Part shown: piece after piece, positions 39,397 to 52,300 of the stretch
Layout: the number at the start of each line of letters is the position of its first letter
How positions within the stretch are numbered: the first letter of the stretch is position 1
Source of the DNA: Euphorbia lathyris
Taxonomy: Eukaryota; Streptophyta; Magnoliopsida; Malpighiales; Euphorbiaceae
Assembly (NCBI RefSeq): GCF_963576675.1
Contig: NC_088913.1
Location: forward strand, 76,197,001 to 76,261,000
DNA: 64,000 nt
Reading direction: 5' to 3'
Made by a program: the position numbers and the translations under genes
The notes under the pieces: generated by a model
Database searches by the model: none
Seen by the model: the letters and a program-made list of their open reading frames with translations, nothing else
Told to the model about the DNA's origin: nothing

Positions 39397-40010
39397 TTTT
39401 TTTTTTGGGTAAGATAGAGTAGCCTAAGGGCTAGAAGGGGCATAGCCTGGGCAAGGAGACACTCAGGACATCTTGTAGGAGGATTTCATGAATTACATTT
39501 GGGGATTGTCAAGGATATGCAATCCCAGTGGGAGATCATATGCAAGGTTAGCCAAGAGGTCCGCACTTCTGTTTCCTTCACGGTACGTGTGGGATATTAC
39601 CACCATCCAATCTCGATTCAGCAGATCCTTAATGGCGTTTATCAAGTTACAAAACTCATTTGGACTGAGATCCTCTCCCTCCACAAGGCTGATCGCGGTT
39701 TGGCTACTGGATTCCACCTCCACAAATCTTAGACCCTTAAACCAAGCAAGCGAGAGACCTTCGTAAATTCTCTAAAGCTCGGCCTTAGTGATTGAACAAG
39801 ATCCAATATTTTTGGCAAAGCCTGTGATCCACCTGACATTGTGGTCTCAGATCAAACCACCCGCATAAGCACGGAGAAAGTGGCCTTTAAAGGTCCCATC
39901 CACATTAAGTTTGAGTCATTGGTGTCTCGGTCTCTTCCACAAGATTAATTGTTCAGCCTTGGGAAGGTACTGGTTCTAGGCGCCTCTCAACATACAGTTA
40001 TTAGTTTGTT
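39397..40010 (-). pseudogene. 5'-truncated L1-type LINE, RNase H end
   Basis: Minus-strand fragment ending in a poly(A) tail (plus-strand T run at 39397-39408). The frame 39723-39493 carries VEVESSSQTAISLVEGED and YREGNRSADLLANLA, the terminal RNase H-like domain of plant L1 ORF2. The upstream part, to about 40010, has matching codons in broken frames (LNVDGTFKG-like). Only the last several hundred bases were inserted, typical of L1 5' truncation. Confidence 0.82.
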
Positions 40011-40387
40011 TGACCTTTTTGCAAAAGGTTTTTATACATGGAGATTTATCTTTAATATACGAAATCGTACAGCTTACCCTTAACTTTTCCAACGGGATCA
40101 ACCCCTGCCTAACAAATAATTTAAAGAAACTGGTTTACTTTTATTTAATTTGTTATTCAATTATCAAATCGGAATTTTCGAATATTAATTATGTTTAAAT
40201 TATTTATTATGTTACTAAGACAGTTACAACCAATGTGTCAAAATGTCGGTAATTAAGTTTCTCATATACAAGTTAATCACTAAGAAATTGTCTAAAATAT
40301 TTATTATGTCATTAAGACAGTATAAAATGATGTCATTTTATTCCTAACATTGTCAAACAAAATCAATTTTTTTATACCTAACATTAT
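40011..40387. other. Unannotated AT-rich spacer
   Basis: No gene recognised. It contains a duplicated phrase TTATTATGT(T/C)A(C/T)TAAGACAGT (near 40202 and 40300) of unknown meaning. Confidence 0.4.
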
Positions 40388-40700
40388 AAAATGAAGGAAA
40401 CCCGACTAAGGTGGTTTGGCCATGTAAGACGAAGAGCGCTTGATGAGCCAGTTAGGAGGACTGAAGAGTGGCAAAGGGATGTAGTGGTGAGGGGTAGGGG
40501 TAGGGGTAGACCTAAGCAAACTTGGAGGGGGGTGATCGAGAGTGATATGAGTTTATTGGGGATTGATGAGAATATGGTAGTGGATAGGACAGAGTAGAGG
40601 GAGAGAATTTGTGTCGCTGACACGACTTGATTGCACGGTTTCATATGATGGTTCATGTTAGCCGACCCTGAATCATTTCGGGACTAAGCCTTTGTTGTTG
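40388..40700 (+). pseudogene. 5'-truncated RTE-type LINE fragment
   Basis: About 310 bp matching the 3' end of the RTE LINE at 14571-15862. The frame has [38 protein letters not shown], then the conserved terminal block and a short TTG tail (GTTGTTG). It shows the undisturbed TTATTGGGGATTGATGAG site that the hAT MITE hit in the other copy. Confidence 0.87.
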
Positions 40701-41026
40701 TAATAGAAAATTTAAACGGACTAATTTTACAGTTATTCAAATGACACATCATAAATTTCCATATTATCTCTAAACTAAACTAAGAGCATATATAATGGTT
40801 CGTACTTACGACCACTTAATATACATGATACATCATTGTAAGACTATTTTAATGAACTCCATTTTATTAAACTATTAAACTCCAATTGATAAACCCCATA
40901 ACCATTTAATCATAAGTAATCCACCAATTAATTAAACTCTAATATATTATTTTAAAGATTAAAAATATATTATAAAAATAGTAAAAAAAAACTTAATAAA
41001 CTACTCAGTATTTATTAAGTGTTCAA

Positions 41027-41208
41027 TCAGATATGTTCATCTGCATCTTAATGACCAAATGAATTTGATCATTCACTGTTAGATCTAGATTTGTTAAATT
41101 CAAGTCTTATGATGTTTTGAATATCCACCTTAGGATTCTAATAAACTCAGATTTAACGATGAATGACCAAATACTATATAATCATTAAGGTCTATGTGAT
41201 CAAAACCG
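41027..41208. mobile_element. Hairpin MITE, family 2 copy B (decayed)
   Basis: About 180 bp related to the palindrome at 27862-28042: it keeps GACCAAAT, GTTAGATCTAGAT, ATGATGTTTTGAATATCCACC and CATTAAGGTCTATGTGATC in the same order. Arms are diverged. Flanks AGTGTTCAA and AGTGTTGAA fit a 9-bp target duplication with one mismatch. Confidence 0.65.
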
Positions 41209-41802
41209 AGTGTTGAATATATTAAACCGAGTAGAGAGTTCAATGAATAAGTATAATTAAATGAGGTGACAAATATAATTATAGCTGCCATTAATTCTAG
41301 TTGCGACAATTGTTGTAGTCACTTGTCACACTTTGATTACTTTTGTCCATTTTTCAGAAGATTTCCGGCCGACATCTTCAAACTTTTCAGAGAAAATCTA
41401 AATTTGATTTTGACGTTCTTATGGACCATCCTCTTATTTTAGATTTACGGATTTGGAACGTATAATTTAATTACTGGTGTAATTTAACTTTTTTAGTTTT
41501 AAATTTGTTATATTAGGTCCTTTTCAGTTTCAATCAATTCTGTTAGCATCTTTAATGGTGCATAAGTCTCGTCTATTTCTTTTCTGAAAGAAAAAAAAAG
41601 TATCGTCTATTTCAAAAATTACTTCATAGATTTCAATTATAATTTTGAAAAGTTCCTTATTTTATAAACTTTCAAAAGTACAAACATATACAAATTAATT
41701 TATAATTGTATTTACCTCATAATAAAACTAATAAAGATTTAATTTTCTTTTTAATTGTAGACTATCTTCTCATCTAGATATAAAAGTCAAAAGGCATTCT
41801 TA
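41209..41802. other. Unannotated AT-rich spacer
   Basis: No gene or repeat boundary recognised. Confidence 0.4.
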
Positions 41803-41957
41803 AGGGTAAAGGCTATGCTTACTTTGTTTTTGACAGAGTAAGTCTTACTTTGTATGTTTTCACTATTGGATGAATTTTATACTCCATCATCCAATGGTGA
41901 AAATAACCAAATAAGACTTACTTTGTAAAAAACAAAGTAACCATAGAAGACACCCTT
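41803..41957. mobile_element. Small hairpin MITE
   Basis: About 155-bp inverted repeat: AGGGTAAAGGCTATGCTTAC and TAAGTCTTACTTTGT on the left are mirrored by ACAAAGTAAGTCTTA and CATAGAAGACACCCT on the right, with a short centre near 41880. TCTTA-like flanks on both sides may be a target duplication. Class uncertain. Confidence 0.6.
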
Positions 41958-42412
41958 CTTAAGTTCTCCGATCTTTCATATTTTTTATACATTAACTTTT
42001 TTAATTTTTTATTTGGATATACTGAATCTCTTATCTTTTATTTTTTTGTTGCATTAATCCCTGATAATCGTATAAATTAGTTTTGAATCTAAAACTTGAT
42101 TACCAGAGTATGATTTATTTCATGTATGTTATAGATTTTTATTTTTAACAGTTCGAAACAGTTTTTAATATGTGTAATTGGACTATAAAAAATTGTAAAA
42201 ACCTTATTTCGAGCTATAAAAAATATAATTTCATCACTTTCAAGTGAGTTAGATATTCACAACTAATCAATTTGATAAGTAAAGACTTAACGTGAAAGAA
42301 AATAAAAGATCAGGTTCAATGTATCCAAATAAAAAAACCAAAACCTTAATAAATAAAAATTGAAAGATCAGAGTTTACCATATAAAAACTCCAACTCTAT
42401 CTATAAAATAAA
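41958..42412. other. Unannotated AT-rich spacer
   Basis: Nothing recognised beyond short A/T-rich words. Confidence 0.4.
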
Positions 42413-42842
42413 GGCCCTGTTTGGGAATTAGCTGTTAGATGTTAGCTGTTAGCTGATTACATTAGCTGTTAGCTGTTAGCTGATTACATTAGCTGATTTG
42501 ACTAGCTGATTTGATTAGCTGTTTGTGTAGACCTGTTTGGTAAAAATTAGCTGATTGATAATAGCTGTTTGTGCAAAAAGACGAATAAGGGCATTGATTT
42601 TGGCGCAGGAAAAGAGGGAGTCTATCTATTAGGGTTAAAGAAGTCCATTAATTTTAATATTGCAAAACGCTAATTGAAAAAGCTCATTTTAAGAGCTTTT
42701 TCTAAATTAGCGTTTTCATCCCAAAACTCTCTCTCAAACCTCTCTCCACCAAACATTCCAATTAGCGGTTTCAGTGGTCAAACCTCTAAAATTGGTCAAA
42801 ACCGCTCTTTTTATCCCAAAACGGTCTTTACCAAACAGGGCC
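42413..42842. mobile_element. PIF/hAT-like MITE with GGCCCTGTTTGG ends
   Basis: 430-bp element with perfect terminal inverted repeats GGCCCTGTTTGG / CCAAACAGGGCC, flanked by AAA. The left arm has several TTAGCTG repeats; the inner part has AAGCTCATTTTAAGAGCTTTT, a small palindrome. A similar element is split at 56622-57580. The short target duplication suggests PIF/Harbinger; hAT is possible. Confidence 0.72.
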
Positions 42843-43084
42843 AAAGAATTTTTTTAATCTAGTATCTTCCTACATTTCTCAAATTCCTAATAACATTTTT
42901 GTTAATAAAATTGAAACTTTTTTTATAACATAACAGACAACTTGTAATTTACAAAGCATTAAAATATTAATCAAAAGAAACTTACATTAACCATAAGATA
43001 AGTTATCAAATGTAAGATTTTGACCTTTATTAAAGTATTTTTGTAAATAAATTTTACAAGAATTAATAAATAACTTTTAGACCT
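42843..43084. other. AT-rich spacer before L1 LINE
   Basis: No feature recognised; may contain the LINE's 5' boundary. Confidence 0.35.
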
Positions 43085-43165
43085 AGTTCTTTCCTCCGTC
43101 GAGAGCTTCAGCCGTCGTCTCCGAGTTGAGACTCTTTATTTTCCTTCTTATCTCCGTCTACTACC

Positions 43166-44025
43166 ATGGATTCTTGTTTGGCTAATCTGTCCCTTAACGA
43201 TGTCGAGGACGAAGAACTGTCCTTTGTCGCTCCAGATTTGCGTCCTTCGACAGATTTCTTATAGCTCTGACACGTGGGGCAATTCCTAGGTGACTCCCCA
43301 ATCAACTTTCCGTTTATGCGAGATGGAGATTTTATGGCACCCTCAAAGCGAAGTCTGTAACAAAGAGCTTGATGAAAACCGGTTCCTGTTTCAATTTTTT
43401 ACTGAAACTGGTTTACTGAGAATTGTTTCAGCATGCCCCTAGTCTTTTGAAATGGCATTCTGGTGGTCCAACATCTCCTGCGCGGGTCTGTTCCATCTCA
43501 ATTCCCCTTGTTTGATGTTCTTTTTTGGGCGCGTATGCTAGCTCCAATAGTGTTGGTCCATGCCGCTCCTATATGCGAGTTCGGGTTCGTCTAGATGTTC
43601 AGGAGCCCCTCAAGCATTGGAAAAAGATTAAGACTGCTTTGGAGAATACCATGATTGTTTAGTTTAAGTATGAGTGTCTTACGCTTTTCTGCCTGCTATG
43701 TGGTCAACTGGATCATGTTGAGAACTTCTACAGTTACAGTGAAGTTATGGACTACAGTGTGTGTCTGAAAGGTTGGGGTCTTTGGCTTAAAGTCCCGGAT
43801 CGGCAGGGAATTAATAGGGGTGCAGATAGATGGTTACGTAACTCTCATGATGCTAGCTCTTTTCCTAAATTTTCTCACTCTAATGCTGCTTCGGGGGGGC
43901 TCATCTGGAGTGTCTCAGTCTGTAGCTGGCAAGGATAAAGCAGTGGGCTCCTTGCACACTCTCCCCACAAATTCTATTATGCGGGTTCTAAAGAATAAGG
44001 CAGTCCAGCTCCCCCTCCCCTAGGA
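43166..44025 (+). pseudogene. L1 ORF1 remnant
   Basis: Starts MDSCLANLSLNDVEDEELSF, like N-termini of plant L1 ORF1 (DUF4283-type) proteins. It then continues through frame changes to a Cys/His segment (FCLLCGQLDHVENFYSY-like near 43690) corresponding to the knuckle, and YGVCLKGWGLWLKVPD. Broken throughout. Confidence 0.65.
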
Positions 44026-44279
44026 GATATTGCAGGCGGGGAAAAATCCCCTCACTCAACAGCTTCTACAGATAAAGAAAACATTGATATGTAACTTCTT
44101 GAAGAACGGAAACATAAACGGGGTCCTAATAACTCTAACCCCACCGCCCCCGCCTCGGGTAAGGACAATAACAACGTTTCAAAGTTATCGGCTTTTAATT
44201 CACTGTCCTCTTCTGTAACTGTTGATGCTTTAAGAAATCTTGTATCAGGCGGGCCCTTTGAAAGGCCCCGCCGAGAGCT

Positions 44280-44847
44280 ATGATAGCTCTTAGCTGGAAC
44301 TGTCGGGACCTGGTCAACCATTGGACCGTGTTAGCCTTGAAGGATTTAATTCGTGGTAGTAGGCCTTATTTCAATTTTTTTAGTTGAAACTCTTGTTCAT
44401 TCTATTGGCATTAGTGAAATTAAACAGAATATTGGTTGCTTTGCTGTTGACTGTATTGGTAGGAGTGGTGGCATTAATATGATGTGGAGAGAATGTATTA
44501 TTGTAGATGTGTTGAGTTACTCTAGTCACCATATTGATATGCAAGTTTCTGGCTCAGGTCAGGCCCCTTGGAGATGCACGGGCTACTACGGGGACCCTGA
44601 CATGTCTCGTCGGCAAATCATATGGGAATTGTTGAGATTATTGAGGAGTGCTTATTCCCTTCCTTGGTGTGTTTTAGGAGACTTTAACGATCTTCTTAGT
44701 CCAAAGGAGAAGAATGGGATTCACCCTCATTCGAAGTGGCTGTTCTGCGGCTTCAGAGATCGATTGTTGATTGCAGGCTCTGCGACCTTGATTTGTTGGG
44801 GTACCGGTTTACCTAGGAGAAAGAGAGATGTTTTGAACATTTTGTAG
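44280..44847 (+). pseudogene. L1 ORF2 endonuclease remnant
   Basis: Begins MIALSWNCRDL at 44280, the usual start of plant L1 ORF2 (WNCRG-type). It continues with GRSGGINMMW, PWRCTGYYGDPD and PWCVLGDFNDLLSPKEK, motifs of the APE-like endonuclease. One frameshift lies near 44370 and the frame is lost after 44847. Confidence 0.78.
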
Positions 44848-45479
44848 AAGAAAGACTTAACAGATGTATGGTTTCGGTGGCATAGAGAGATCTCTTCTCG
44901 GAGGCTACGCTTTTTTGCCTTGCTTCCTCTACCTTAGATTATCACCTTATTTGTCTGTGTACTTCTCATGTGGTTATAATTGTCGGGGTTGGAAGTTTTA
45001 GTTTGAAAATGCGTGGCTATTAGAGGAAGGTTTTTGTGGGGATATTATTCAATTTTATCAAGGGTTGCAGGAGCAACCATTGGTCCAGAAACTGAAGTTG
45101 CGTTTGGGTAAGATGTAGGAAGGGGGTCGAAGGTTCAGATTTAAATTTCGGCATCAAGTTGGAGAATGTCAGCGGAATCTTTTGCAGACTCTAAATGTCC
45201 TGAGAGGCTCAAATGTTGAAGATGTGGCTGAATGTAGGCATACCCTTGAAAATGTCCTCCTATAGGAGGAAAGCTACTAGAAACAGAGGAGCAAAATTGT
45301 CTAGTTGAAGTAGGGTGACAAGAATATCTATCACTTCCACGCGTCGGCTTCTGACGTAACACAAACCAAAACTCTCGGCTCCAATCCAATTCGGGTGATT
45401 GGATTAAAGAAAGGCATGCATTAGCAGACCATATTACAGATTTAACGTGGGCCATATTATAGACTACTCTGGTTTATTT

Positions 45480-46800
45480 TAGGATGACGGCGGATAATTT
45501 GCCAGACGTCTCTTATGTTCGGAACAGGCTCAGCGTGTCTATTATTGCCAATCTGGTGGACCCATTCTGTGAAGATGAGGTACGAGTTACGCTTTTTGGC
45601 ATGGACCCTGATATGTCCCCAGGTATAGACGACCTAAGCCCGGGTTTCTTTCAGCGATTCTAGCCTGAAATTGGAACTGATATCTTTGTTGTGTGTTCTA
45701 ACTAGCTACATACATGTTCTTTTCCCTACTATGTCAATGACACCTTGATTACTCTTATCCCGAAACATGGTTCGGTCTGCAATATATTTGATTTTAGGCA
45801 TATTTTCATCTGTAACATTCTCTACAAAATTATGGCCAAGGCTCTTGCAAACAGGCTTAAGAGTATTCTCCCGGACCTGATTGGTGAGGAATAGTCAGTT
45901 TTGTTAAAGGACGCTCCTTCTTAGACAACATTATTTCAGCCTTTGAGACTATCCATTTTATGAAACACATGAAAAAAGGAAAAATTGCCTATGCTGCTCT
46001 TAAGAATGATATAAAAAAAAAGGCTTATGATAGAGTTTGATGGAGTTTGTTTGGTTATGATCCAGATGGGGAGATGATGCAATGTGTTACTACTGTTAGA
46101 TACAAAGTCTCGGTGAATGGGTGCCATGTGGGCTATATCTATATCCTAAACGTGGTTTTCGTCAAGGGTGTTGTTTATCTCCGTATCTTTTTATCTTGTG
46201 CGTTGAGGGTCACTCACAGCTAATTAATCAGGCGATGGGAAGTGGCTCCATCCGATATTCGAGTCTGTCAAGGGGACTCATATGGTCTCCCACCTTTTAT
46301 TTGCTGATGATAGTCTCCTTTTCTTTCGAGAAGACTTGTCTGATAGTCATGTCATTAAGGATATTCTTGCCATATTTGAATTGGACTCAGGCCAAAATGT
46401 CAATTTTCATAAGTCGTGTATCTTTTTCAGCCATAATGTACCGATAAATCTCCAAGAAGCAGTCAAATCCCATCTGCATGTTGCCAAACCCATAGACACA
46501 GATAGATATGTTGGTCTCCCTTCTTTGATTGGTCGAATAAACGGACGATTTTTAGCTTTCTTTGGGATAAACTGTGGAACATGGTTCATGGTTGGTAGGG
46601 GAAGATGTTATCACATGCAGGCAAGGAAGCTCTTCTTAAATTTGTGGCTCAGGCTATCCCCTCTTTTTGTATGGGTACATTTCTTCTCCCAAAGACCCTT
46701 TGTGATGATATCCAAAAAAATTATGAACAGCTTCTGGGGGGAGATCGAAGGTGGATGGTAGTCGGAGGATCCATTGGAACTCTTAGGACAGGTTATGTGA
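45480..46800 (+). pseudogene. L1 ORF2 reverse transcriptase remnant
   Basis: Scattered frames with MDPDMSPGIDDLSPGFFQ, NILYKIMAKALANRLKSILP, RGFRQGCCLSPYLFILCVEG and HLLFADDSLLFFRED (YADD-type block near 46290). Several stops and frame changes between them. No functional RT possible. Confidence 0.8.
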
Positions 46801-47379
46801 CATGAAGGAAAATGGAGACTTGGGCTTCCGCCATCTTCATTCTTTTAATCTGCCTATGTTGGGTAAACATATGTGGCACCTTATTCACAATCCAAATTCT
46901 CTCTCAAGTAGACTTCACAAAACAACAAAATTCTCGCGGAGGGATCTCATATTCTCAATTGGGCTCAAACCCGAGCCAGACATGGAGTTTGCATTTGGTA
47001 TGCAGTCTTATATTTGTCCCACGGGTTCAGATGGAGGATTGTGGATGGAAAATATGTACGTATCTGGGACGGCCCTTGCTTTCTAGGGACCAGCCCTGTG
47101 TCTCTTCGGCGGCTTCCTTGAACCCTCAAGTTCAAGTTGTTGCGGACCTACTACTTCTGAATACGCGGATTTGGAATACTCTGCTCCTTCACCAGTGTTT
47201 CGATTTTGTTGATGTCCATCGGATCCTTCAATTGCCAAAAGGTTAAATTTCGCAGGTTGATACTTTGAGATGGCAATTTGACAAGCGAGACGCCTATAGT
47301 GTTAAATCAGGGTACAAGCGGGTTGCAAACTCTTTTCTATTCTAGTAATAAGAGGAGACTAAGGTCATTCGCTGGTCAT

Positions 47380-48255
47380 ATTTTTGGCATCTCGGACTAC
47401 CTCCGCGGATGAAGTCCTTTGTTTGGCGACTATGCAGGAACTTCACCCCCCTACGTGATTCTCTGCTTCTTCGAGGTATGGATGTAGTGAACGAATGTGT
47501 GATATGCAGGGAGTATGGCGAACATGCTTTACATACATTTGTGGACTGCCATTTCGCATTGGACTGCTGGAATGCGGCAAATCTGCCACTTTGCCTAGTA
47601 CTGGTGGACTCCTTTGTTCAATGGTTTGAAAATATAATTGAGCGGCATGATAAGTGTATCGTATGAGTTTGTATGACCCTTTGGTCCATTTGGAGAAGCT
47701 GCAATGATGTTCTCTAAAACCAAACTCGGACTCCGGCTAATACGAGTGTTTCGCTTGCTCTCAGGTTTCTGGCTCAATTCTGAACTGTTCAAGTGAAGGC
47801 CCAACAACACAACAAACAACTCCTTGCTTCTGTCTAGTGCTGGTGATATCCGCCTCCCAACTCTCTAATAAAGATTAACGTCGATGCAGCAATTTTTGAG
47901 GACCTTGGGGTGATCGGTTGCGACTATGTGATTCGTGACCACTTCACAGCTGTGCATGACAGCTTCTCGTCTCTCCTTCCGGGCTATGGCTACTTACGTG
48001 GCGAAAGCATTCTGCATTCGTGAAGCCCTCTCGTGGTTGAAGGATTCAAATTATTCTTATGCTATTCTTGAAACAGATTCCATGCAAGTGGCTAATGCTT
48101 TCAACAAAGACGTGAAAGGATTCAAATTTCTAGTTTACGAATCTTGTCTGGCCCATATCAGTCGACAAGCTATCCGTGTTACCCATACTCTAGCTAAAAG
48201 AACATGGTTTCTCTCTCTTTTTGGCACCACGAGTCCTCTTCTACTGCTCCCTTAG
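47380..48255 (+). pseudogene. L1 ORF2 zinc-finger and RNase H remnants
   Basis: MKSFVWRLCRNFTPLRDSLL ... CVICREYGEHALHTFVDCHFALDCW (47409-47560) is the zf-RVT segment of plant L1. A later frame (47935-48255) with AKAFCIREALSWLKD and LETDSMQVANAFN is the RNase H-like end. Frames are interrupted between them. Confidence 0.75.
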
Positions 48256-48300
48256 TATTACAAAATGTAATAATTCATTTTTTGTAATATTATTCCCATT

Positions 48301-49352
48301 TTCAGTGTCAAAAAGAAGAAGTTACCAAATATTAAAAAAATAAATGAAGATTATTTATATATTATAAACTATGAAGTGTCTAATGTCTTGATGTCATGAC
48401 GAAGAGAAAAGTCTCCTCCATTTCTGTCTCAATCCATCCGACGGAGTAAGAGCTTCTACATAGAAGCAACACCAACACTCCAAGACTCACGTATTACCCG
48501 AGGTTAAACTTTTTCCATCTCAAATACTTACTGGTTCTCGCCCTCCCATCCGATCAGAGGAGCGGAGACAGCTACCCAACCAATTTAGTGCCTAGATAGC
48601 ACGCTCATATATCATAATCAAATCCTAGCACTAAAAACAAGTGACATCTACAACACGGACTCTTAATTGTAGTCGTCCCACATTAAAGTTCATCAGCAAA
48701 CATATCGTCCGATCTATGTGTCACATTAAGGCTTACTAGCAAACATCTCGCCCAACGCATGTGTCACGACATCTGGTTCATGGTTCAAAACACTATCGGG
48801 AATCCGAACTCCATTGGAAACAGAGAGTATTAGGAATCCCTACTCCATCGGAAACAAATAATCCGTACCCCATTTAGACCGGAACTCCACTAATTTCTTC
48901 TCTACTGGGGCTAACATATTCTTTTTAGCCCATCTATTGTTTCTGTTCCCTCGATCCTCTCCCCCCATTTACTTTGCTTTCTCTTCCCAAACATCTCATC
49001 TCATAAACTTCTATCCTCAGATTTCCTCTTACAGACGAGAATGAAGCAATTGCTCTCCAGCTCAACTTGGCAAATAAAACAGAACTAAGAAAACACAAAA
49101 ACAAACAAAAGCAAGATGCTATAGACGATCTATCTATCACATAAGCAAAAACATTTTACAATGTTCACTCTCAACAACTGAAAAGAGTAAAAGGAAATTA
49201 ACATGAACAGACGACACCCAATAAATGGCGTGATTTTCACTAATTACATTTCAAAGCCAGGGCTGGCTGCATTTACAGCTACATATCTACATTTTCCTGT
49301 CACATGAACAGATCTAGATTGCGCAAAAACAAAATCCAAAACAATTACCACA
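48301..49352. other. Intergenic region and 3' UTR side of host gene
   Basis: No gene recognised. The last 100-200 bp before 49352 should be 3' UTR of the minus-strand host gene. Around 48650-48750 a phrase like AACATATCGTCC...TGTGTCACATTAAGG occurs twice, possibly a decayed repeat. Confidence 0.45.
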
Positions 49353-52300
49353 TCAATTGCTCCCTTCTTCCATATTTCGAAAGAAGGTATCTTTATAAAA
49401 AGAACACGACCCGTCCGAACCATCAAAATTTTTGAGGTTCTCTTCAACACCGCCTGAATTTTCAATCACCTTCGCATCCGCATCTCTTGTAGAGCTCCTT
49501 GCTAACGAAACCAAGCCAATGGTAGCCATACTACTAACTATAGCATTCACATCACTGGATCCTGTGTACAGACCCCGACTTCCAGTTGCATGCATGCCTT
49601 GTCTATCCTCAGAATTTGTCAACACAGCAGGGAACACACCTATCAACTGTGGGTTTGCTTGAGATGAACCGCTGAGGAGTAATCGGAGAGTCTCTCTCGC
49701 ACCCTTTTCTACCACAGAATCCGTGTTAGGAATCAATGGATTCACAAGCTTCGGGTGCAAGGGCGGGATAGTGCTTGTAATAGCAGGACCAGCACTCACC
49801 AAATAACCTTGGCCCGAGGAGCAAATATCGATAACTGGGATATGAACAATTGGGTCACAAATCAAAGGGGTGAAAGTTGGGATTTGCTGAGAACCAGAAA
49901 TTGGGAACCGAACCAATGGGTCGGGAAGAAAAGCAGGGAATTCCAAGGACGGTGCATTTGCCAAACTGAGAGATGGCAAAGGAGTCAACAGGTTAGAGGT
50001 CATAGACCCCGACAACAACGAAGAAAGTGGTGGAAGTAAAGGGCAATCATTGGATGAGGTAGTAAGTTGTGAAGATCCCGAAGGATACTGCATAGTAGAC
50101 AAACCTTGGGGGCACCAACAATAGTAAGGAGAGATGAGAGGAGGAAATGAAGTTACATGGGATGCTGCGCTTAGAGTTGGTGGGAGAGTCAAATTGCCCA
50201 AGGATTCAATTAAAGCTGAAGGTGATAAAGGGCCACTCATAGTGCTAGACAGTTTTTCACTTCCAGATGTATTGGAGCTTGACGCATCATTTTCATGTGG
50301 CAATGCAATCATCAGGTTGTCAATTGCCGAGTGATGGACATCCCCACGACGCCTTAACTTCTCCCTGGCAGCATTTCTTAAAGAAGACACGCTTCTGGGT
50401 GGGCCTTCTTTAAATGAACTCGATCTTGGACTCAGGCTTCCCTGGTAAGATGAATTTGTTTTTATTGCCTGATTGCCAATGTATCTGGACCGTAGAGGCT
50501 TAGATGATATGGAAGGACTTGCATCAGAGTTGTCGAGATTGATGTTAGATGAAGAGGCAGGAAAATAAGCAGCACTTTCTCTGCAGCTATTTCCCATGAG
50601 ATAGGCACGCAAATGAGTTGCAAAACAAGTAAGTCGAGACTTGCTGATTCCAGTTAACTCAGCTACAGATGGTCTCCTCCTGATCATATCCTTCATCTAA
50701 AATTACGACAAACAGACCTCGTTAATAACTACCTGATAAAAATTGCCAAATAATTATAACAATATGGCTCACACTTATTTGATAGAAGATCGAATAGATA
50801 GGCGAAAATAATAAACCATAGTATAATTATTAGTGAATTTCCATGTCAGGTTGCACTTTCGAACAGCTAAAACAATTTTCTTAACTCCACTAAGCATTTC
50901 CAGCATATTCTTAGCAGCTTAGCCTTAAGAATTAAGGTTAACATGTTAAGCTGTTATTAAGAACCCAACCAAACGAACCAAGATCAGTTTAACAACTAGT
51001 TATGTTGAATCCATGGTCTTTTTTACCCCTTAACATGTCAAACCATTTGAACAAATGCCTATAGGCTGATCACCAAGACAATGTATTGTACCTTGGCAAG
51101 CAATTCAATTCCCAAAAGCTTAGATTTCTCTGAGCACCAGAAGTAAAAATCTCTATCGTCACCAACTTTTATGTGGAAAGATCGACCAGAGCTGTCTGTT
51201 GAGATCTCATCAACTGTAATAGTAGGAGACCGTGCTCTACTACTTACAGTGAACAGTCTCTCCGTATTGCCATCGTCTCCAATGAACGAGAGCCGCAAAT
51301 CAGATGTTGGCAATACAGTAAGACATAAATTTCCCCTGAAACAATGTAAAAAAAAATCCTTAGAATTAGATAGCAAAAAAACAGATTTGCAAAGCAAAAA
51401 GCAACACATGTTCAAAAGACAATCACAACCATGAGCAAGATATATACATGCACAATTTCCAGCGATTCATTTTTCAATAACTTACAAGCCAATCACCCAT
51501 CCCATGAAATCCATTGCTAAGTCTTGTAAAAATAACTTGGATAGTTGAACTCCTATTTATAAAAAGGTAATAATTATTCTAAATAACTGAGCAATAATTG
51601 CGCGGATGCCCACAATTTAAAATGGATTTTAAGATCATAGTAAAACATCAACTAAAGAAGATTTCTTAATCGGAAATACTAAAACATCTACATTGAAGTA
51701 TAGAACATCAAAGTTCTTGTTTAGGACCATTTAAGTATTTTCTTTAACAGCAGCCACAAGACACAGAACCTCGATCACTATTGATCAGTGTATGACTTCA
51801 ACTTTTATTCAACTATTTAGAATTTATACAAACCTAAAGCTTATCAATATCCATAATTATACAGAACCCTCCTGCGAGTATACCGTTTAAAAGAATTTCC
51901 TAAAATATGCTCGTTTTTGCACTCTTATATTCATTATTAGTTATACAACTTTATGATTATTGAACTACACTAAAGCTTATGTCCATGTACTCATCCTATT
52001 CCATCTATAATATTTTTTGTAGAACACACATCCCTAGGTAATGTAATACCAGTAAATGTCATATTACTTGAATATGGATAGTAAGCAAATTACAATTTCA
52101 TAATGACAACATCAGAAGTATCAGGAAAGAGGACCCATAACATATATTTAAGAACACGACGGAATGAATATCACTTAGTACACAACCCAACAGGTTTTCT
52201 TAAGAATTGACTACAGACTTCAACACAAACTTGGCACAAATACACAAATAGATAACTAACAACTTATCCCCATAAAGCCAAAATCAACAGCAGTTTATAC

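Larger units (their letters stand above)
43085..48300 (+). mobile_element. Decayed full-length-like L1 LINE
   Basis: Plus-strand L1-type element with recognisable ORF1 and ORF2 parts in order but many stops and frameshifts. The 5' limit is set by a C/T-rich leader before the ORF1 ATG at 43166; the 3' limit follows the RNase H domain near 48255 with an A-rich stretch. I cannot define the target duplication. It lies 1 kb from the 3' end of the host gene on the opposite strand. Confidence 0.75.
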